Positions 1 through 9,571 of a DNA stretch of 61,791 bases are shown here, piece after piece. A program made the translations under genes and the position numbers. The notes under the pieces are model-generated. The model was not told the origin of the DNA. It worked only from the letters and a program-made list of their open reading frames with translations, and ran no database searches. Position 1 is the first letter of the stretch; each line of letters opens with the position of its first letter. Location: assembly GCA_023411375.1 (NCBI GenBank), contig JAEYOW010000045.1, positions 1 to 61,791 on the forward strand. Reading direction: 5' to 3'. This DNA is from Bacillota bacterium. Lineage in GTDB: Bacteria; Bacillota; Clostridia; Christensenellales; Aristaeellaceae.

Positions 1-41
1 CCTTGATTATTACAATAATCGCCGCATCAAGGCAAAGCTTA

Positions 42-78
42 AGGGCTTGCCGCCTGCTATACACAGACAACAAGCCCT
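42..78 (-). terminator. weak stem-loop downstream of recA
   Basis: An 8-bp inverted repeat (positions 42-49 and 71-78) lies about 90 bases past the recA stop codon. It has a long loop and no real T-run on the minus strand, so it is only a weak candidate for the end of the rimO-pgsA-pncC-recA transcript. Nothing else is evident in bases 1-165. Confidence 0.25.
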
Positions 79-165
79 CTTGGCTGCTTAATTTTAAATA
101 TTTGTCTAACTTTTTGGGGTCAATTCAATATTGGCGCGGCGGCTCTCTGTCTCTGAATGGCTTAT

Positions 166-1317
<1,152 letters not shown>

Positions 1318-1344
1318 CTCTTTCGCACCTCTTTCGTCGTATTC

Positions 1345-1863
1345 TCAGCTCTTGGCGGGATACACCCGCGTCAGGTAGTTTATAGCCATCTCCAGCGCGC
1401 GCCGGGCGCTTTGTGCGCGCACGCTCTGCCGGTCGCCCTCAAACAGGCATTTTTCCACCTGCGTGCCGTTTGGGCCGCTGACGCCGATAAAGACCGTACC
1501 CACAGGCGTTTTAGGCGTGCCGCCCGCCGGGCCCGCGATGCCGGTGGCGCTTACCGCCACGTCGGTTTTGAGCGCCGCGCGCGCGCCCACGGCCATCTGC
1601 CGGGCGCATGGCTCGCTTACCACGCCCACGCCGTCTATGATTTCCTGCGGCACGCCCAGCAGGTCGCGTTTCACACGGGGGTCATAGCTGACTATACCGC
1701 CCATCAGCACGCTGGACGCGCCGGGAACCGAGGCGACGGCGGCGGCGATCATACCGCCGGTCAGGCTTTCCGCCGTACCCAGCGTGAGCCTCCTGCTGGA
1801 AAAAAGGCGAACGGCCTTCGCGCTTACATGCTCCAGTTCACACGCCTGGCTTGCTGCCGCCAT
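1345..1863 (-). CDS. pncC: Nicotinamide-nucleotide amidohydrolase (CinA C-terminal type)
   Basis: This is a 172-residue stand-alone CinA C-terminal domain. The family deamidates nicotinamide mononucleotide in NAD recycling. Visible family features are TAESLTGGMIAAAV near residue 29, the GGIVSYDPRVKRDLLGV segment and the glycine-rich SATGIAGPAGGTP. The N-terminal CinA (MoCF-like) domain is absent, so it is the short PncC form. The ATG has a GGGAGG site 8-9 bases upstream and lies inside the 3' end of pgsA (26-bp overlap), which implies translational coupling. recA follows 27 bp downstream. Confidence 0.93.
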   Translation of the reverse strand: MAAASQACELEHVSAKAVRLFSSRRLTLGTAESLTGGMIAAAVASVPGASSVLMGGIVSYDPRVKRDLLGVPQEIIDGVGVVSEPCARQMAVGARAALKTDVAVSATGIAGPAGGTPKTPVGTVFIGVSGPNGTQVEKCLFEGDRQSVRAQSARRALEMAINYLTRVYPAKS

Positions 1864-2392
1864 CGTGAAGCACCTCCCGGTTTTTCACAAAGTAATCAAC
1901 GCCGGACCATACCGTCATGAGCACGGCTGCCCACATCATTATTTCAGCCACGGGGGCAAACAGGGTGGCTCCGCAGCTTGACAGCAGGTACAAAACCAGC
2001 GTGACCATCTGGAGAGAGGTTTTGATTTTACCGAGCTTTCCCGCCGCGATGACGCGCCCCTGCTCCACGGCGATCAGCCGAAGCCCGTCCACCGCCAGCT
2101 CGCGGAACAGCACCACGATGCAGGCCCAGGCCGGAAACAGGCCCTGGCCGCACAGGGCGATCATGGTGGAGAGCACCAGCAGCTTGTCCGCCACGGGATC
2201 AAGAAATTTGCCGAAGTTGGTGACGATGTTGTACTTGCGCGCCATCCAGCCGTCCAGCCAGTCCGTAAAGCTGGCGACAAGAAAAACGATCAGCGCGATT
2301 ACGCGGGAGAAGCCTGTGTCCACATACATCATCAGCACCAGGATGGGAATGAGCGCAATGCGCAGAATAGATAAGCGATTGGGCCAGTTCAT
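1838..2392 (-). CDS. pgsA: CDP-diacylglycerol-glycerol-3-phosphate phosphatidyltransferase
   Basis: This membrane enzyme makes phosphatidylglycerol phosphate, the precursor of phosphatidylglycerol and cardiolipin. The CDP-alcohol phosphotransferase signature is complete at about residues 44-70: DWLDGWMARKY, then GKFLDPVADK, giving D-x2-DG-x2-AR-x8-G-x3-D-x3-D. Several hydrophobic segments fit an integral membrane protein. The 184-residue length is typical. Its start overlaps the rimO stop by 4 bases (ATGA) and its end overlaps pncC. Confidence 0.97.
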   Translation of the reverse strand: MNWPNRLSILRIALIPILVLMMYVDTGFSRVIALIVFLVASFTDWLDGWMARKYNIVTNFGKFLDPVADKLLVLSTMIALCGQGLFPAWACIVVLFRELAVDGLRLIAVEQGRVIAAGKLGKIKTSLQMVTLVLYLLSSCGATLFAPVAEIMMWAAVLMTVWSGVDYFVKNREVLHDGGSKPGV

Positions 2393-3699
2393 GCTTTCAC
2401 TCCTATGAGGTCGTAAGTTTCTGCATCCGTGATGCGCGCTGTCACAAATTCGCCGATATCACATTCGCCACAGCCGGCAAGCCGGATTACGCCGTCCGTT
2501 TCCGGCGCCTCGGCGGAGGTACGGGCGGTACCTACGCCGTCGGCGTCCACGCTTTCCACAAGCGCACGCTCGGTGTTTCCAATGCGCAGGCGGTTGCGCT
2601 CCAGCGAAATGACCTGCTGCGCGGTCATGAGCGCGTCCAGCCGCGCCTGCTTGACCTCCTCGGGAAGCTGACCGGGCATGGCGGCGGCGGGCGTATCCTC
2701 CTCGGCGGAGTAGGCGAACGCGCCCAGCCGGTCAAAGCGGATGTCGCGCGCAAAGTCCATCAAGCGCTCAAACTGCGCGTCGGTTTCGCCGGGAAAGCCG
2801 GTGATAAAGGTGGTTCGCAGCGTGAAGCCCATATCGCGCGCCTTTTTTAGAAACGCACGGGTTTTATCAATGTCGCCCCGGCGGTTCATGCGGCGCAGCA
2901 GCTCCGGGTCTGCGTGCTGCAGAGGAAGGTCCAGGTACTTGCATATGTTTTCCCGCGAGGCCATGGCATGCAGCAACTCATCCTCCACCTCGTCGGGATA
3001 GCAGTAAAGCACGCGCAGCCATTCCACGCCGGGAATATCCGCCGCGCGCGCCATCAGCTCGGGCAGAAGCGAGCGGCCATGCGTATCCATGCCGAAGCGG
3101 GAGGTATCCTGCGCCACAAGCACATGCTCGCGCACGCCCTGCTGCGCAAGCTGCCTGATTTCCTCCAAAACGCTTTCCATGCCGCGAGACCGGAAGCCGC
3201 CGCGGATAAGCGGTATGGCGCAGTAGGCGCAGCGGTTGTCGCAGCCGTCCGCGATGCGGATGTACGCCGAATAGGGCGCGGTGGTCAGCACCCGGTCGCC
3301 GGCCAGAACGGTCCGGTCGGGCGCGCAGTAGCTGGGCCGCTGTCCGCCAAGCGCTTCTTCGATAGCCTGCGGAAGCTGCGGGTACTGGCTGACGCCCATC
3401 AGCAGGTCAACCTCGGGCATGTCCGCCCGGATGGCTTCCTCGTAACGCTGAACAAGGCAACCGGTGGCTACCAGCAGCTTGCACTTGCCTTTTTTCTTGT
3501 ATTTCGCCATGCTCAGGAGCGTGTCGATGCTCTCCTGCTTCGCGGGGTCGATAAAGCCGCATGTGTTGACGATCAGGATTTCGGCCTCCCGCTCGTCGGC
3601 GGTGATCCGATAGCCGTGGCCGCGCAGGATACCCAGCATCAGCTCCGTATCCACGCGGTTTTTGCTGCACCCCAGGGAAACGACGCCTACGGTTCGCAA
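2389..3699 (-). CDS. rimO: Ribosomal protein uS12 methylthiotransferase
   Basis: RimO is a radical-SAM methylthiotransferase that modifies the conserved aspartate of ribosomal protein S12. The N-terminal MTTase domain begins RTVGVVSLGCSKNRVDTELM. The radical-SAM CxxxCxxC is in GCDNRCAYCAIP, and a C-terminal TRAM region follows. I place the start at a TTG at 3699: a GGAGG lies 8 bases upstream and translation then begins exactly where the family begins. The frame stays open to a GTG at 3741, but that would add 14 residues unlike the family. The product is 436 residues and it is the first gene of the pgsA-pncC-recA run. Confidence 0.95.
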   Translation of the reverse strand: MRTVGVVSLGCSKNRVDTELMLGILRGHGYRITADEREAEILIVNTCGFIDPAKQESIDTLLSMAKYKKKGKCKLLVATGCLVQRYEEAIRADMPEVDLLMGVSQYPQLPQAIEEALGGQRPSYCAPDRTVLAGDRVLTTAPYSAYIRIADGCDNRCAYCAIPLIRGGFRSRGMESVLEEIRQLAQQGVREHVLVAQDTSRFGMDTHGRSLLPELMARAADIPGVEWLRVLYCYPDEVEDELLHAMASRENICKYLDLPLQHADPELLRRMNRRGDIDKTRAFLKKARDMGFTLRTTFITGFPGETDAQFERLMDFARDIRFDRLGAFAYSAEEDTPAAAMPGQLPEEVKQARLDALMTAQQVISLERNRLRIGNTERALVESVDADGVGTARTSAEAPETDGVIRLAGCGECDIGEFVTARITDAETYDLIGVKA

Positions 3700-3877
3700 T
3701 GTGCTGTCCTCCAAAAGTTCGCATATCGGAGGGACGCGCACATTTGTTTGTCACTCCGCCGAATATTCTAACATAGTTTGACCCGAAAGAAAACCCCCGG
3801 CGATGCGGGAGTAAAAGTGTGCTATACTGTGTATGCGCAGTCCGATGGGCGCGGAGCAAGCTGTGGGGAGGCTGTTT

Positions 3878-4381
3878 ATGATGCCGGTTGAAATCCGCCG
3901 CGTTCAGGCTGGGGACGCGGAAGCGCTTTTTGCCATGATGAATGCGCTCGATCAAGAAACTTCCTTTATGATGTACGAGCCGGGGGAGCGCCCGCAGAAC
4001 GTGGAGCGCTTGGAAGCGGCGGTCGCGCAGGCCGCCGGCGGGGAAGATTATATGGCGGTTGCCGTGGATGGGAAGGAGATTGTCGGCTTCCTTTCCGCGC
4101 AGCGCGGCGGACTCCGCCGCGTGCGGCATACGGCTTACATCGTGATGGGCGTCCGCGCCGCGTATCGGGGACAAGGCGTCGGTACGGCGCTTTTTGGCGG
4201 GCTGGACGGCTGGGCAAGGGAATGCGGCGTGACGCGGCTTGAGCTGACCGTCATGCAACCCAACGCGGCGGCCAAGCGCCTTTATGAGAAACATGGCTTT
4301 GAGGCCGAGGGCGTACGCAGAAAAAGCATGCTCGTCAATGGCGAATATGTGGACGAGTATTATATGGCAAAGCTGTTATAA
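3878..4381 (+). CDS. GNAT family N-acetyltransferase
   Basis: This predicted cytoplasmic acetyl-CoA-dependent acyltransferase has 167 residues and an unknown substrate. GNAT features are visible: the acetyl-CoA loop in GVRAAYRGQGVGTALF, then LELTVMQPNAAAKRLYEKHGFEAEG, the usual C-terminal half. The ATG at 3878 is preferred because GGGGAG lies 8 bases upstream; the frame is open to 3833 without a ribosome binding site. It is monocistronic and convergent with the CvpA gene, with a terminator between them. A TATACT -10-like element is at 3823-3828 without a good -35. Confidence 0.9.
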   Translation: MMPVEIRRVQAGDAEALFAMMNALDQETSFMMYEPGERPQNVERLEAAVAQAAGGEDYMAVAVDGKEIVGFLSAQRGGLRRVRHTAYIVMGVRAAYRGQGVGTALFGGLDGWARECGVTRLELTVMQPNAAAKRLYEKHGFEAEGVRRKSMLVNGEYVDEYYMAKLL

Positions 4382-4421
4382 TCCGGCGGGAAACCGCGGG
4401 GCTTTATACAGGCGGCTAAAA

Positions 4422-4462
4422 ACAGCCGGCCGCGTCCCGCACAGAGGGACACGGCCGGCTGT
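4422..4462 (-). terminator. Rho-independent terminator of the DUF5711-CvpA unit
   Basis: A 17-bp stem with one mismatch (4422-4438 with 4446-4462) and a 7-base loop is followed on the minus strand by TTTTTAG. It ends minus-strand transcription just after the CvpA gene. It may also stop plus-strand transcription from the GNAT gene, although the plus side lacks a T-run. Confidence 0.85.
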
Positions 4463-4465
4463 CGG

Positions 4466-5185
4466 CTACAGCTTTCGGTTCATGATGGAGATAATCAGGT
4501 TGCTGTTTTCAAAAACCTTTGCAAGCGCGCTTGCGTCCACCAACTCGCGGAACTCCGGCAGGGGAATCACGCTTTCCATCAGCGGGAAAACCGTGAAAAA
4601 CACGAAGCAGAGCATGACGCCCAGCAGAAGCCCAAACGCGCCGCCAGCCAGCCAGTCAAGATGCTTGAGCACCGGAAAACGAAAAACCGCGCGCAGCAGG
4701 TTAACCAGAATCGTCATCACCACAAAGCAGACGATGAAGCAAAGGATAAAGCAGAGCACGTTGATGCTGACGGACAAAATGGTCTGGTTGACATAATCGC
4801 CGACGTTGGTGGCCAGGTTGCCCAGAGGGCTGAACACCTGCTGGTCCAGATTATGCGTCAGCAGCGTGGCGATCGGCTCGGGCAGATTCGCCTTTTCAAC
4901 GATGGAGGAGATGCTTACCGAATTGAGGCCGCTGACGGCCTGGCTGCTTAAGTCAAGATCGCCCAGCAGGCTTCCGGAATCGGTATAGGTGCTGATGAAG
5001 CGGGTGACTTCGGTATTGCCGCTGACAACGTCCGCCAGCTTGGGAAACAACAGGAACGAGCCGGCGAAGGCCAGCAGGCCGCCCGCCAGGTTCAGCACGG
5101 ACTGTATGAAGCCCCGGTAGAACCCAAAGAGCACGCACAGCGCAATTACGCCGATGACGATGATGTCAATGATGTTCAGAATCAT
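4466..5185 (-). CDS. CvpA family membrane protein
   Basis: This 239-residue integral membrane protein resembles CvpA, a family linked to colicin V production in E. coli and of poorly defined role elsewhere. It begins with the characteristic hydrophobic N-terminus (ILNIIDIIVIGVIALCVLFG, then FYRGF) and has further membrane segments near residues 30-50, 145-170 and 185-210. The ATG at 5185 is preferred over the frame's open extension to 5404, which overlaps the upstream gene and is arginine/proline rich like out-of-frame sequence. A purine-rich site (AAAGGCGGG) precedes it. It follows the DUF5711-like gene by 14 bp. Confidence 0.87.
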   Translation of the reverse strand: MILNIIDIIVIGVIALCVLFGFYRGFIQSVLNLAGGLLAFAGSFLLFPKLADVVSGNTEVTRFISTYTDSGSLLGDLDLSSQAVSGLNSVSISSIVEKANLPEPIATLLTHNLDQQVFSPLGNLATNVGDYVNQTILSVSINVLCFILCFIVCFVVMTILVNLLRAVFRFPVLKHLDWLAGGAFGLLLGVMLCFVFFTVFPLMESVIPLPEFRELVDASALAKVFENSNLIISIMNRKL

Positions 5186-5199
5186 CCCGCCTTTCGTGG

Positions 5200-6336
5200 T
5201 TACTTGATGTTGCTGAGCGCCTGCGGCAGCGTGAGCACGTAAACCTCTTCTCCGCAGGCGACTACGGCATGGCCGTTGGTAAGGGTGCCGATCAGGCGCG
5301 TGGCAGGGGCGGTCAGGGGAAGGTCGTAGGTGGTGAAGCGGCTGTCGTTTTGCCCGGCGCGGAAAAGTTGCGTGCCGGAAAGCGCGTAGACGGTGCGGTT
5401 CCAAACCGTGGCGCCGATACAGGTGGAGGGCAGGCTGTAGCGCTTGTCGCTCTTGCCGGAAATCAACCGGAGCTCGCGGATATCAAAGAGGTTGTCCGTT
5501 TGCGAGGTGGGCGCGAACAATAGCAGCGCGTTGCCGCGCTCGGGCACCTCGTAGTTAAGCAGCCGCCAACCGTAGACCAGTACGCTCGCGGAAGTATCCT
5601 CGGTGCCGCGGTCGTTAAAGGTAAGCATTTTGCGGGTGTTGATTACGCGCAGCACGCCGTTTTCATAAACCACCGCGTAGGTGATGGGCTCGCCGAGCGA
5701 AACCTCGCCCGTATTCATCTTGCCGACCTCGAAGGTGTTAAGGATGGTGTTGGAGGCGGTGCCGAACACGTCAAGCGCGAGCGTCCACATGTACTCGCCG
5801 TTTTTGCCGTAAAAGCCCACGTCCAGGATGATCAGGTCTGAATAGGCGTCGGCCTCCTCGTCCATATGCGCGCCGGTATGATCCTTGACCACAAGGCGGG
5901 GAGTGGTGGTGCCGCCGATTACGGCCGCCACGTACTGCTCGCCCACACGCGCGAACTGGATTTCATCTCCGAGGTTGTCGTTATAGGAGGAATTGCCGTT
6001 CTGGTCGAGGATGTAGATGGTGTTGCCCACCCACGCGGCCACGACCGTGTTGTTGCAGTCGTAGCCCGCGTCCGCGCCAATCTGGAAGGACCAGCGGACA
6101 GAGCCCTTCTCGCTCAGACAATGGATGCTCACGCCGTCGTAATACAGCACGTTCTGCCCAAAGGGCATAATGGTATCGTTGTACGGGCAGGGCAAAAGCG
6201 AGGCGCTTACGCCTGTCGCCGGCTTGGCGGAAAAAATCGCGATACCGCCCCAGATGAGCAAAGCAAGGCCCGCAAGCATTAAAATCAGCAGAAAGACGGC
6301 CCTTGCGCGGCTCATTTTTGGTTTGACTCTTTGCAT
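5200..6336 (-). CDS. Membrane-anchored beta-propeller-like protein (DUF5711-like)
   Basis: This 378-residue protein has one N-terminal membrane anchor (about residues 12-34) and a large outer region of repeated short beta-rich stretches such as VRWSFQIG and NTIYILDQNGN. These recall PQQ/quinoprotein-like propeller blades and the DUF5711 family of Clostridia. The function is unknown; family members usually sit next to CvpA, as here (14-bp gap). An alternative start at Met8 is possible. Transcription probably starts from the minus-strand promoter at 6448-6476. Confidence 0.75.
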   Translation of the reverse strand: MQRVKPKMSRARAVFLLILMLAGLALLIWGGIAIFSAKPATGVSASLLPCPYNDTIMPFGQNVLYYDGVSIHCLSEKGSVRWSFQIGADAGYDCNNTVVAAWVGNTIYILDQNGNSSYNDNLGDEIQFARVGEQYVAAVIGGTTTPRLVVKDHTGAHMDEEADAYSDLIILDVGFYGKNGEYMWTLALDVFGTASNTILNTFEVGKMNTGEVSLGEPITYAVVYENGVLRVINTRKMLTFNDRGTEDTSASVLVYGWRLLNYEVPERGNALLLFAPTSQTDNLFDIRELRLISGKSDKRYSLPSTCIGATVWNRTVYALSGTQLFRAGQNDSRFTTYDLPLTAPATRLIGTLTNGHAVVACGEEVYVLTLPQALSNIK

Positions 6337-6447
6337 ACTGGCTCCCTTTGAGCGGCCGCGCGTCCGAATGGCGGAAGGTCCCGTCCATTTAACGAACGCA
6401 TAGCGCCGTTTGTTGCAGCCCGTCTTTGCACAAAGCTGCTATTTTCC

Positions 6448-6476
6448 ATTATAGCCTGTGCGGGGCGGGGATGCAA
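6448..6476 (-). promoter_or_regulatory. Sigma-A-type promoter for the DUF5711-CvpA unit
   Basis: Read on the minus strand, TTGCAT (6476-6471) is followed after exactly 17 bp by TATAAT (6453-6448). The -35 lies inside the hairpin at 6464-6490. Confidence 0.65.
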
Positions 6477-6490
6477 GATGCATCCCCGCC
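6464..6490. promoter_or_regulatory. Perfect 12-bp hairpin overlapping the minus-strand -35
   Basis: A perfect 12-bp inverted repeat (6464-6475 with 6479-6490, 3-base loop) is followed on the plus strand by GGGGCAGGATTTTTTG. It could therefore terminate plus-strand RNA, and as DNA it covers the -35 element of the minus-strand promoter. Confidence 0.5.
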
Positions 6491-6609
6491 GGGGCAGGAT
6501 TTTTTGCCTGGGACGGTTAGGGGGCGCGGTGGAGAACCGGCGATTGGAAAGCAAATTATATTGAAGATCATTTCGGTTGGATGCTTCGCCGTATGGATTT
6601 GCCAGAAAC

Positions 6610-6638
6610 TTGCATCGGAAATGAGGATGGATTATAAT
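6610..6638 (+). promoter_or_regulatory. Sigma-A-type promoter for the O-antigen-ligase-like gene
   Basis: TTGCAT (6610-6615), a 17-bp spacer and a perfect TATAAT (6633-6638) lie about 115 bp before the chosen start codon. Confidence 0.7.
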
Positions 6639-6753
6639 TTACACGCGCTGTTGAAAACGTTGCTGCCGGATAGGCAAAGGGAAGGGCGTGCGCGTGGCGC
6701 GCTCTCCAACCGGCAAACGGACACGGAAGATGGCGGCAAGGAAGGAAAACACG

Positions 6754-8151
6754 ATGAAAGCAACATTTTTTAAACAATGGAAAGGCAGCCTGTACACCCT
6801 GTTTGTTGCCGGTCTACTGGTGCTGCGGCTGTTTTTCTGGTTTTCTCCGGGGCATGAGGAAAAAATCAACATGACATATCTGTGGCCGGCTGTTATCGCG
6901 GCGCTTGTGCTCGTGATAACCAGCCGGCGCGGCGGCATGCCCTGGAGCATGCGGATCACGCTGTGCCTAACGGCATGGTTTTTTATTTCCTGTGTGATTA
7001 ACGGCGATTATTATCTGGAGTATAACGGTCGCTTTATGCTGGGGATCTTTATGAGTCTGGGTTTGTGCTATCCCGTCCTTTTAAACGCGGAAGGAGAGGG
7101 CCGAAGCGCGCGGCTTTCCGGGCTGGCCATGTGCTATGTGGCATTGATGGCGGGGCTCGCCTTGGCCAGCCTTTACACGGCGGTATTCAACGCGCCGTTG
7201 AGCACCCCTCTTTCCGACCAAACGCTTGGCGTCCGGGAGGGACGGCTCTACGTCTTCAACATGCATCCCAACGAGGTGGCGTGCTCTCTGTCGATCGGGC
7301 TTTTTCTTGCGGTCATGATGGCCCTGAAAACCGGGAAACCACTGCCCGGAGCGCTGTATCTGCTGGCGGGGCTTGTGATTTATGCCGCTGTCGCTATAAC
7401 GGTCACCCGAACGGTGATGATCACCGTTTCGTTGGGGTTGGGCGCGTGTGTTTATCTGCTTGTGATGAAGCTGGTTCCCTTTCGCCGTATCGCGGCGAAG
7501 GCCGCTACAGGCGTTTTGCTCGCGGTGGTTACCGCGGCTGTCTCGTTTGCCGGCTTTAATCCCACGGTCGATTTAATCACGGGGCTTTCCGGGCAGGGCG
7601 CGCGCGGCTGGATGACGGCAGCGTCGGCGCAGGCGGCCGTTCCGGCTGAGGAACCTGCCCCTCCGGCGGAAACGCAGATTGAGGATCGCAGCCTGATTAA
7701 GGACCTTTCGACGTTTACCGGGAGAACGGAGATTTGGCGGGCCGGTATGGACTACATCAAACAGCGGCCGATTACGCTGCTGATTGGTTCGCCGGACAGC
7801 GAGGTGGCGCGGATTCCCGTTCGGTCGATCGGCAGGACGGTTTACCACATGCACAATGTGCTGATCGAAATGCTGCTTTTAACCGGTATTCCGGGACTGA
7901 CGCTCTACCTGTGCCTTATTCTGATGGTGCTCAAGGGGGCGTTTCAGCTGTTTTTCGCGGCGGATACGCCGATATACCTGAAGTTCCTGGCTGTAATTCC
8001 GCCGCTTTTGATGGTGAACGGGTTTACGGAAATCTATCCGACCCTGTCGGGAAACGTTATGGACATGATGTTCTTCGTCGTTTCGGGCGCCGTCGTGGGC
8101 TTTGCGGCGGAAAGAAAGGGCGCCGGCAAGCTGTCCGGACGGGCCGGATGA
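6754..8151 (+). CDS. O-antigen ligase / polymerase-like membrane protein
   Basis: This is a 465-residue polytopic membrane protein with about 10-12 hydrophobic segments. Between residues 260 and 350 lies a large outer loop containing FTGRTEIWRAGMDYI and later YHMHNVLIEMLLLTGIPGL. That architecture and the late H-N-x-h pattern match the O-antigen ligase/Wzy family (PF04932), which joins or polymerises lipid-linked glycans at the outer face of the membrane. The ATG at 6754 follows AAGGAAGG; the open frame back to 6688 lies beyond the promoter but has no ribosome binding site. It appears monocistronic, and its glycan substrate is unknown. Confidence 0.82.
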   Translation: MKATFFKQWKGSLYTLFVAGLLVLRLFFWFSPGHEEKINMTYLWPAVIAALVLVITSRRGGMPWSMRITLCLTAWFFISCVINGDYYLEYNGRFMLGIFMSLGLCYPVLLNAEGEGRSARLSGLAMCYVALMAGLALASLYTAVFNAPLSTPLSDQTLGVREGRLYVFNMHPNEVACSLSIGLFLAVMMALKTGKPLPGALYLLAGLVIYAAVAITVTRTVMITVSLGLGACVYLLVMKLVPFRRIAAKAATGVLLAVVTAAVSFAGFNPTVDLITGLSGQGARGWMTAASAQAAVPAEEPAPPAETQIEDRSLIKDLSTFTGRTEIWRAGMDYIKQRPITLLIGSPDSEVARIPVRSIGRTVYHMHNVLIEMLLLTGIPGLTLYLCLILMVLKGAFQLFFAADTPIYLKFLAVIPPLLMVNGFTEIYPTLSGNVMDMMFFVVSGAVVGFAAERKGAGKLSGRAG

Positions 8152-8181
8152 GCGGAGCGCCCAGCCTTTCTTTTTGGGGGC

Positions 8182-8210
8182 TTTACACAAATTTAACCTT
8201 GTGATATAAT
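8182..8210 (+). promoter_or_regulatory. Strong sigma-A promoter of the ABC importer operon
   Basis: TTTACA (8182-8187), 17 bp, then a perfect TATAAT (8205-8210). TTGTGA (8199-8204) overlaps it and TCACAA (8233-8238) lies downstream in inverted orientation, a possible operator pair. Confidence 0.75.
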
Positions 8211-8257
8211 AGTCAAACCGTTAAATCATTTCTCACAATCGAAGGAGGCATTCAGCT

Positions 8258-9472
8258 ATGAGGAAAACCCTGTCTATCATGCTGGCCGTTGCCATGCTGC
8301 TTTCGCTGACGTTCTCAATGAGCGCCGTCGCCGAGGGCAAGGATTACTCCGGCTACACCATCCGTATCTACTCCAACTCCAACTCCACCGAGCGCGCCAC
8401 CTGGCTTGTCAACGAGGCCAAGGAAGCGGGCTTCACCATTTCCATGGACGATAACACCGTTATCTCCGGCGACACCGCCGCCATCCAGGCCGCCAACGAG
8501 AAGAAGGATGGCGATATCCTGTTCGGCCTTAACGAGACCCGTTGGAGCCAGGTCGTGGGCGGCACGTATGAGAACCTGTCCGTGATCGACTGGACGCCCT
8601 CCTGGGCGGGCGATGTGGGCCAGTACAAGTATGACGGCAAGGCCTATGGCCTGGTTATCCAGAACGTGCTGATGCTCTACCGCAACGACGACCTGGGCAC
8701 CAAGGGCGAGAAGCTTTCTTTCAAGCACTGGGCCGATATCGTGGATTGCGGCTACACCTGGTACCGCCAGGGCAAGGTGGGCGGAACCACCAACGCCAAT
8801 ATCAATTCCGCCATGCTGTATGCGTTCGTCGATCCTGCCTCCCCGGCGGGCGGCATTTCGCTGGACGGCTGGAAGACCCTGTGGAAGTATTGCGCAAACG
8901 GCATGTTCACCGGCGACAGCTACGGCTTTGACGCCCTGAACCGCGGCGACGTACAGGTTTCCACCTTCTATTCCTCCTCCCTTTACGGCAAGATCGACGC
9001 GGCCGGCGAGGGCTCGCAAAACCCGCTCAAGGGCACGTTGCAGCCGGAGAACTGGAATCTGGTTGAGATCGAGGACGGCACCTACTACATCGCCGAGTAT
9101 ATCGGCATCCTGAACAGGGATGGCCGCACCGACGAGCAGACCGAGGCCGTGAAGGCGTTCGCCGAGTGGTTTGGCTCCGCCGAGACGCAGGCCGCCTGGG
9201 GCGAGGAATTCGACTCCTATCCCTGCAACACGGTTGCCGCCGCCGAGCTCTACGAGGAGACCCCGGCCATCTATACCCTGAAAAACTTCGCGCTGGAAAA
9301 GGTCGATGGCACCGACATGAATTATGCCGAGTACGTGGCCGCCCATTCCGGCGAGTGGACCAACATTATGACCAACCTGGGCTTCTACTGGGCGGACGCG
9401 GCCAACGCCGTTGAGGAGCCCGCGTGGGATAACCTTGACTGGGCGACGCTGACGCAGGCCGTCGCGGAATAA
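8258..9472 (+). CDS. ABC transporter substrate-binding protein (Fe3+/polyamine type)
   Basis: This 404-residue exported protein has a signal peptide (about residues 1-25) ending SAVAEG, a signal-peptidase-I site with no lipobox cysteine. The mature part has the two-lobed binding-protein pattern seen in iron(III), spermidine and 2-aminoethylphosphonate receptors, including GDILFGLNETRW, YDGKAYGLVIQNVLMLYRNDDL and the late YIAEYIGILNRDG. It would deliver solute to the ATPase and fused permease encoded downstream. AAGGAGG lies 8-9 bases before the ATG. The exact ligand cannot be read from sequence; no clear iron-binding tyrosine pair is recognisable. Confidence 0.88.
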   Translation: MRKTLSIMLAVAMLLSLTFSMSAVAEGKDYSGYTIRIYSNSNSTERATWLVNEAKEAGFTISMDDNTVISGDTAAIQAANEKKDGDILFGLNETRWSQVVGGTYENLSVIDWTPSWAGDVGQYKYDGKAYGLVIQNVLMLYRNDDLGTKGEKLSFKHWADIVDCGYTWYRQGKVGGTTNANINSAMLYAFVDPASPAGGISLDGWKTLWKYCANGMFTGDSYGFDALNRGDVQVSTFYSSSLYGKIDAAGEGSQNPLKGTLQPENWNLVEIEDGTYYIAEYIGILNRDGRTDEQTEAVKAFAEWFGSAETQAAWGEEFDSYPCNTVAAAELYEETPAIYTLKNFALEKVDGTDMNYAEYVAAHSGEWTNIMTNLGFYWADAANAVEEPAWDNLDWATLTQAVAE

Positions 9473-9481
9473 GGCGCCTGT

Positions 9482-9532
9482 GAAGCTCAAAGATATGGCG
9501 AGCCGTCTATGGCTCGCCATACCTTTTAAGCT
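9482..9532 (+). terminator. Intercistronic stem-loop after the binding-protein gene
   Basis: An 11-bp perfect stem (9494-9504 with 9511-9521), extended by an outer TGAAGCT/AAGCTTCA pairing, lies between the binding-protein gene and its ATPase gene. It is probably a partial terminator or 3'-end stabiliser that lets the binding protein be made in excess. Confidence 0.6.
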
Positions 9533-9571
9533 TCATCGCAATTAACTACGCATGAGGGAGTTGTTGAAGCC

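Larger units (their letters stand above)
6337..6753. other. Divergent intergenic region
   Basis: This 417-bp non-coding stretch separates the divergent DUF5711-like and O-antigen-ligase-like genes. It holds a promoter on each strand and a GC-rich hairpin at 6464-6490. No convincing open reading frame is present. Confidence 0.7.

Noticed and set aside
3700..3741. GTG start for rimO at 3741
   Set aside because: The TTG at 3699 has GGAGG at 8 bases and starts the protein where the family starts.
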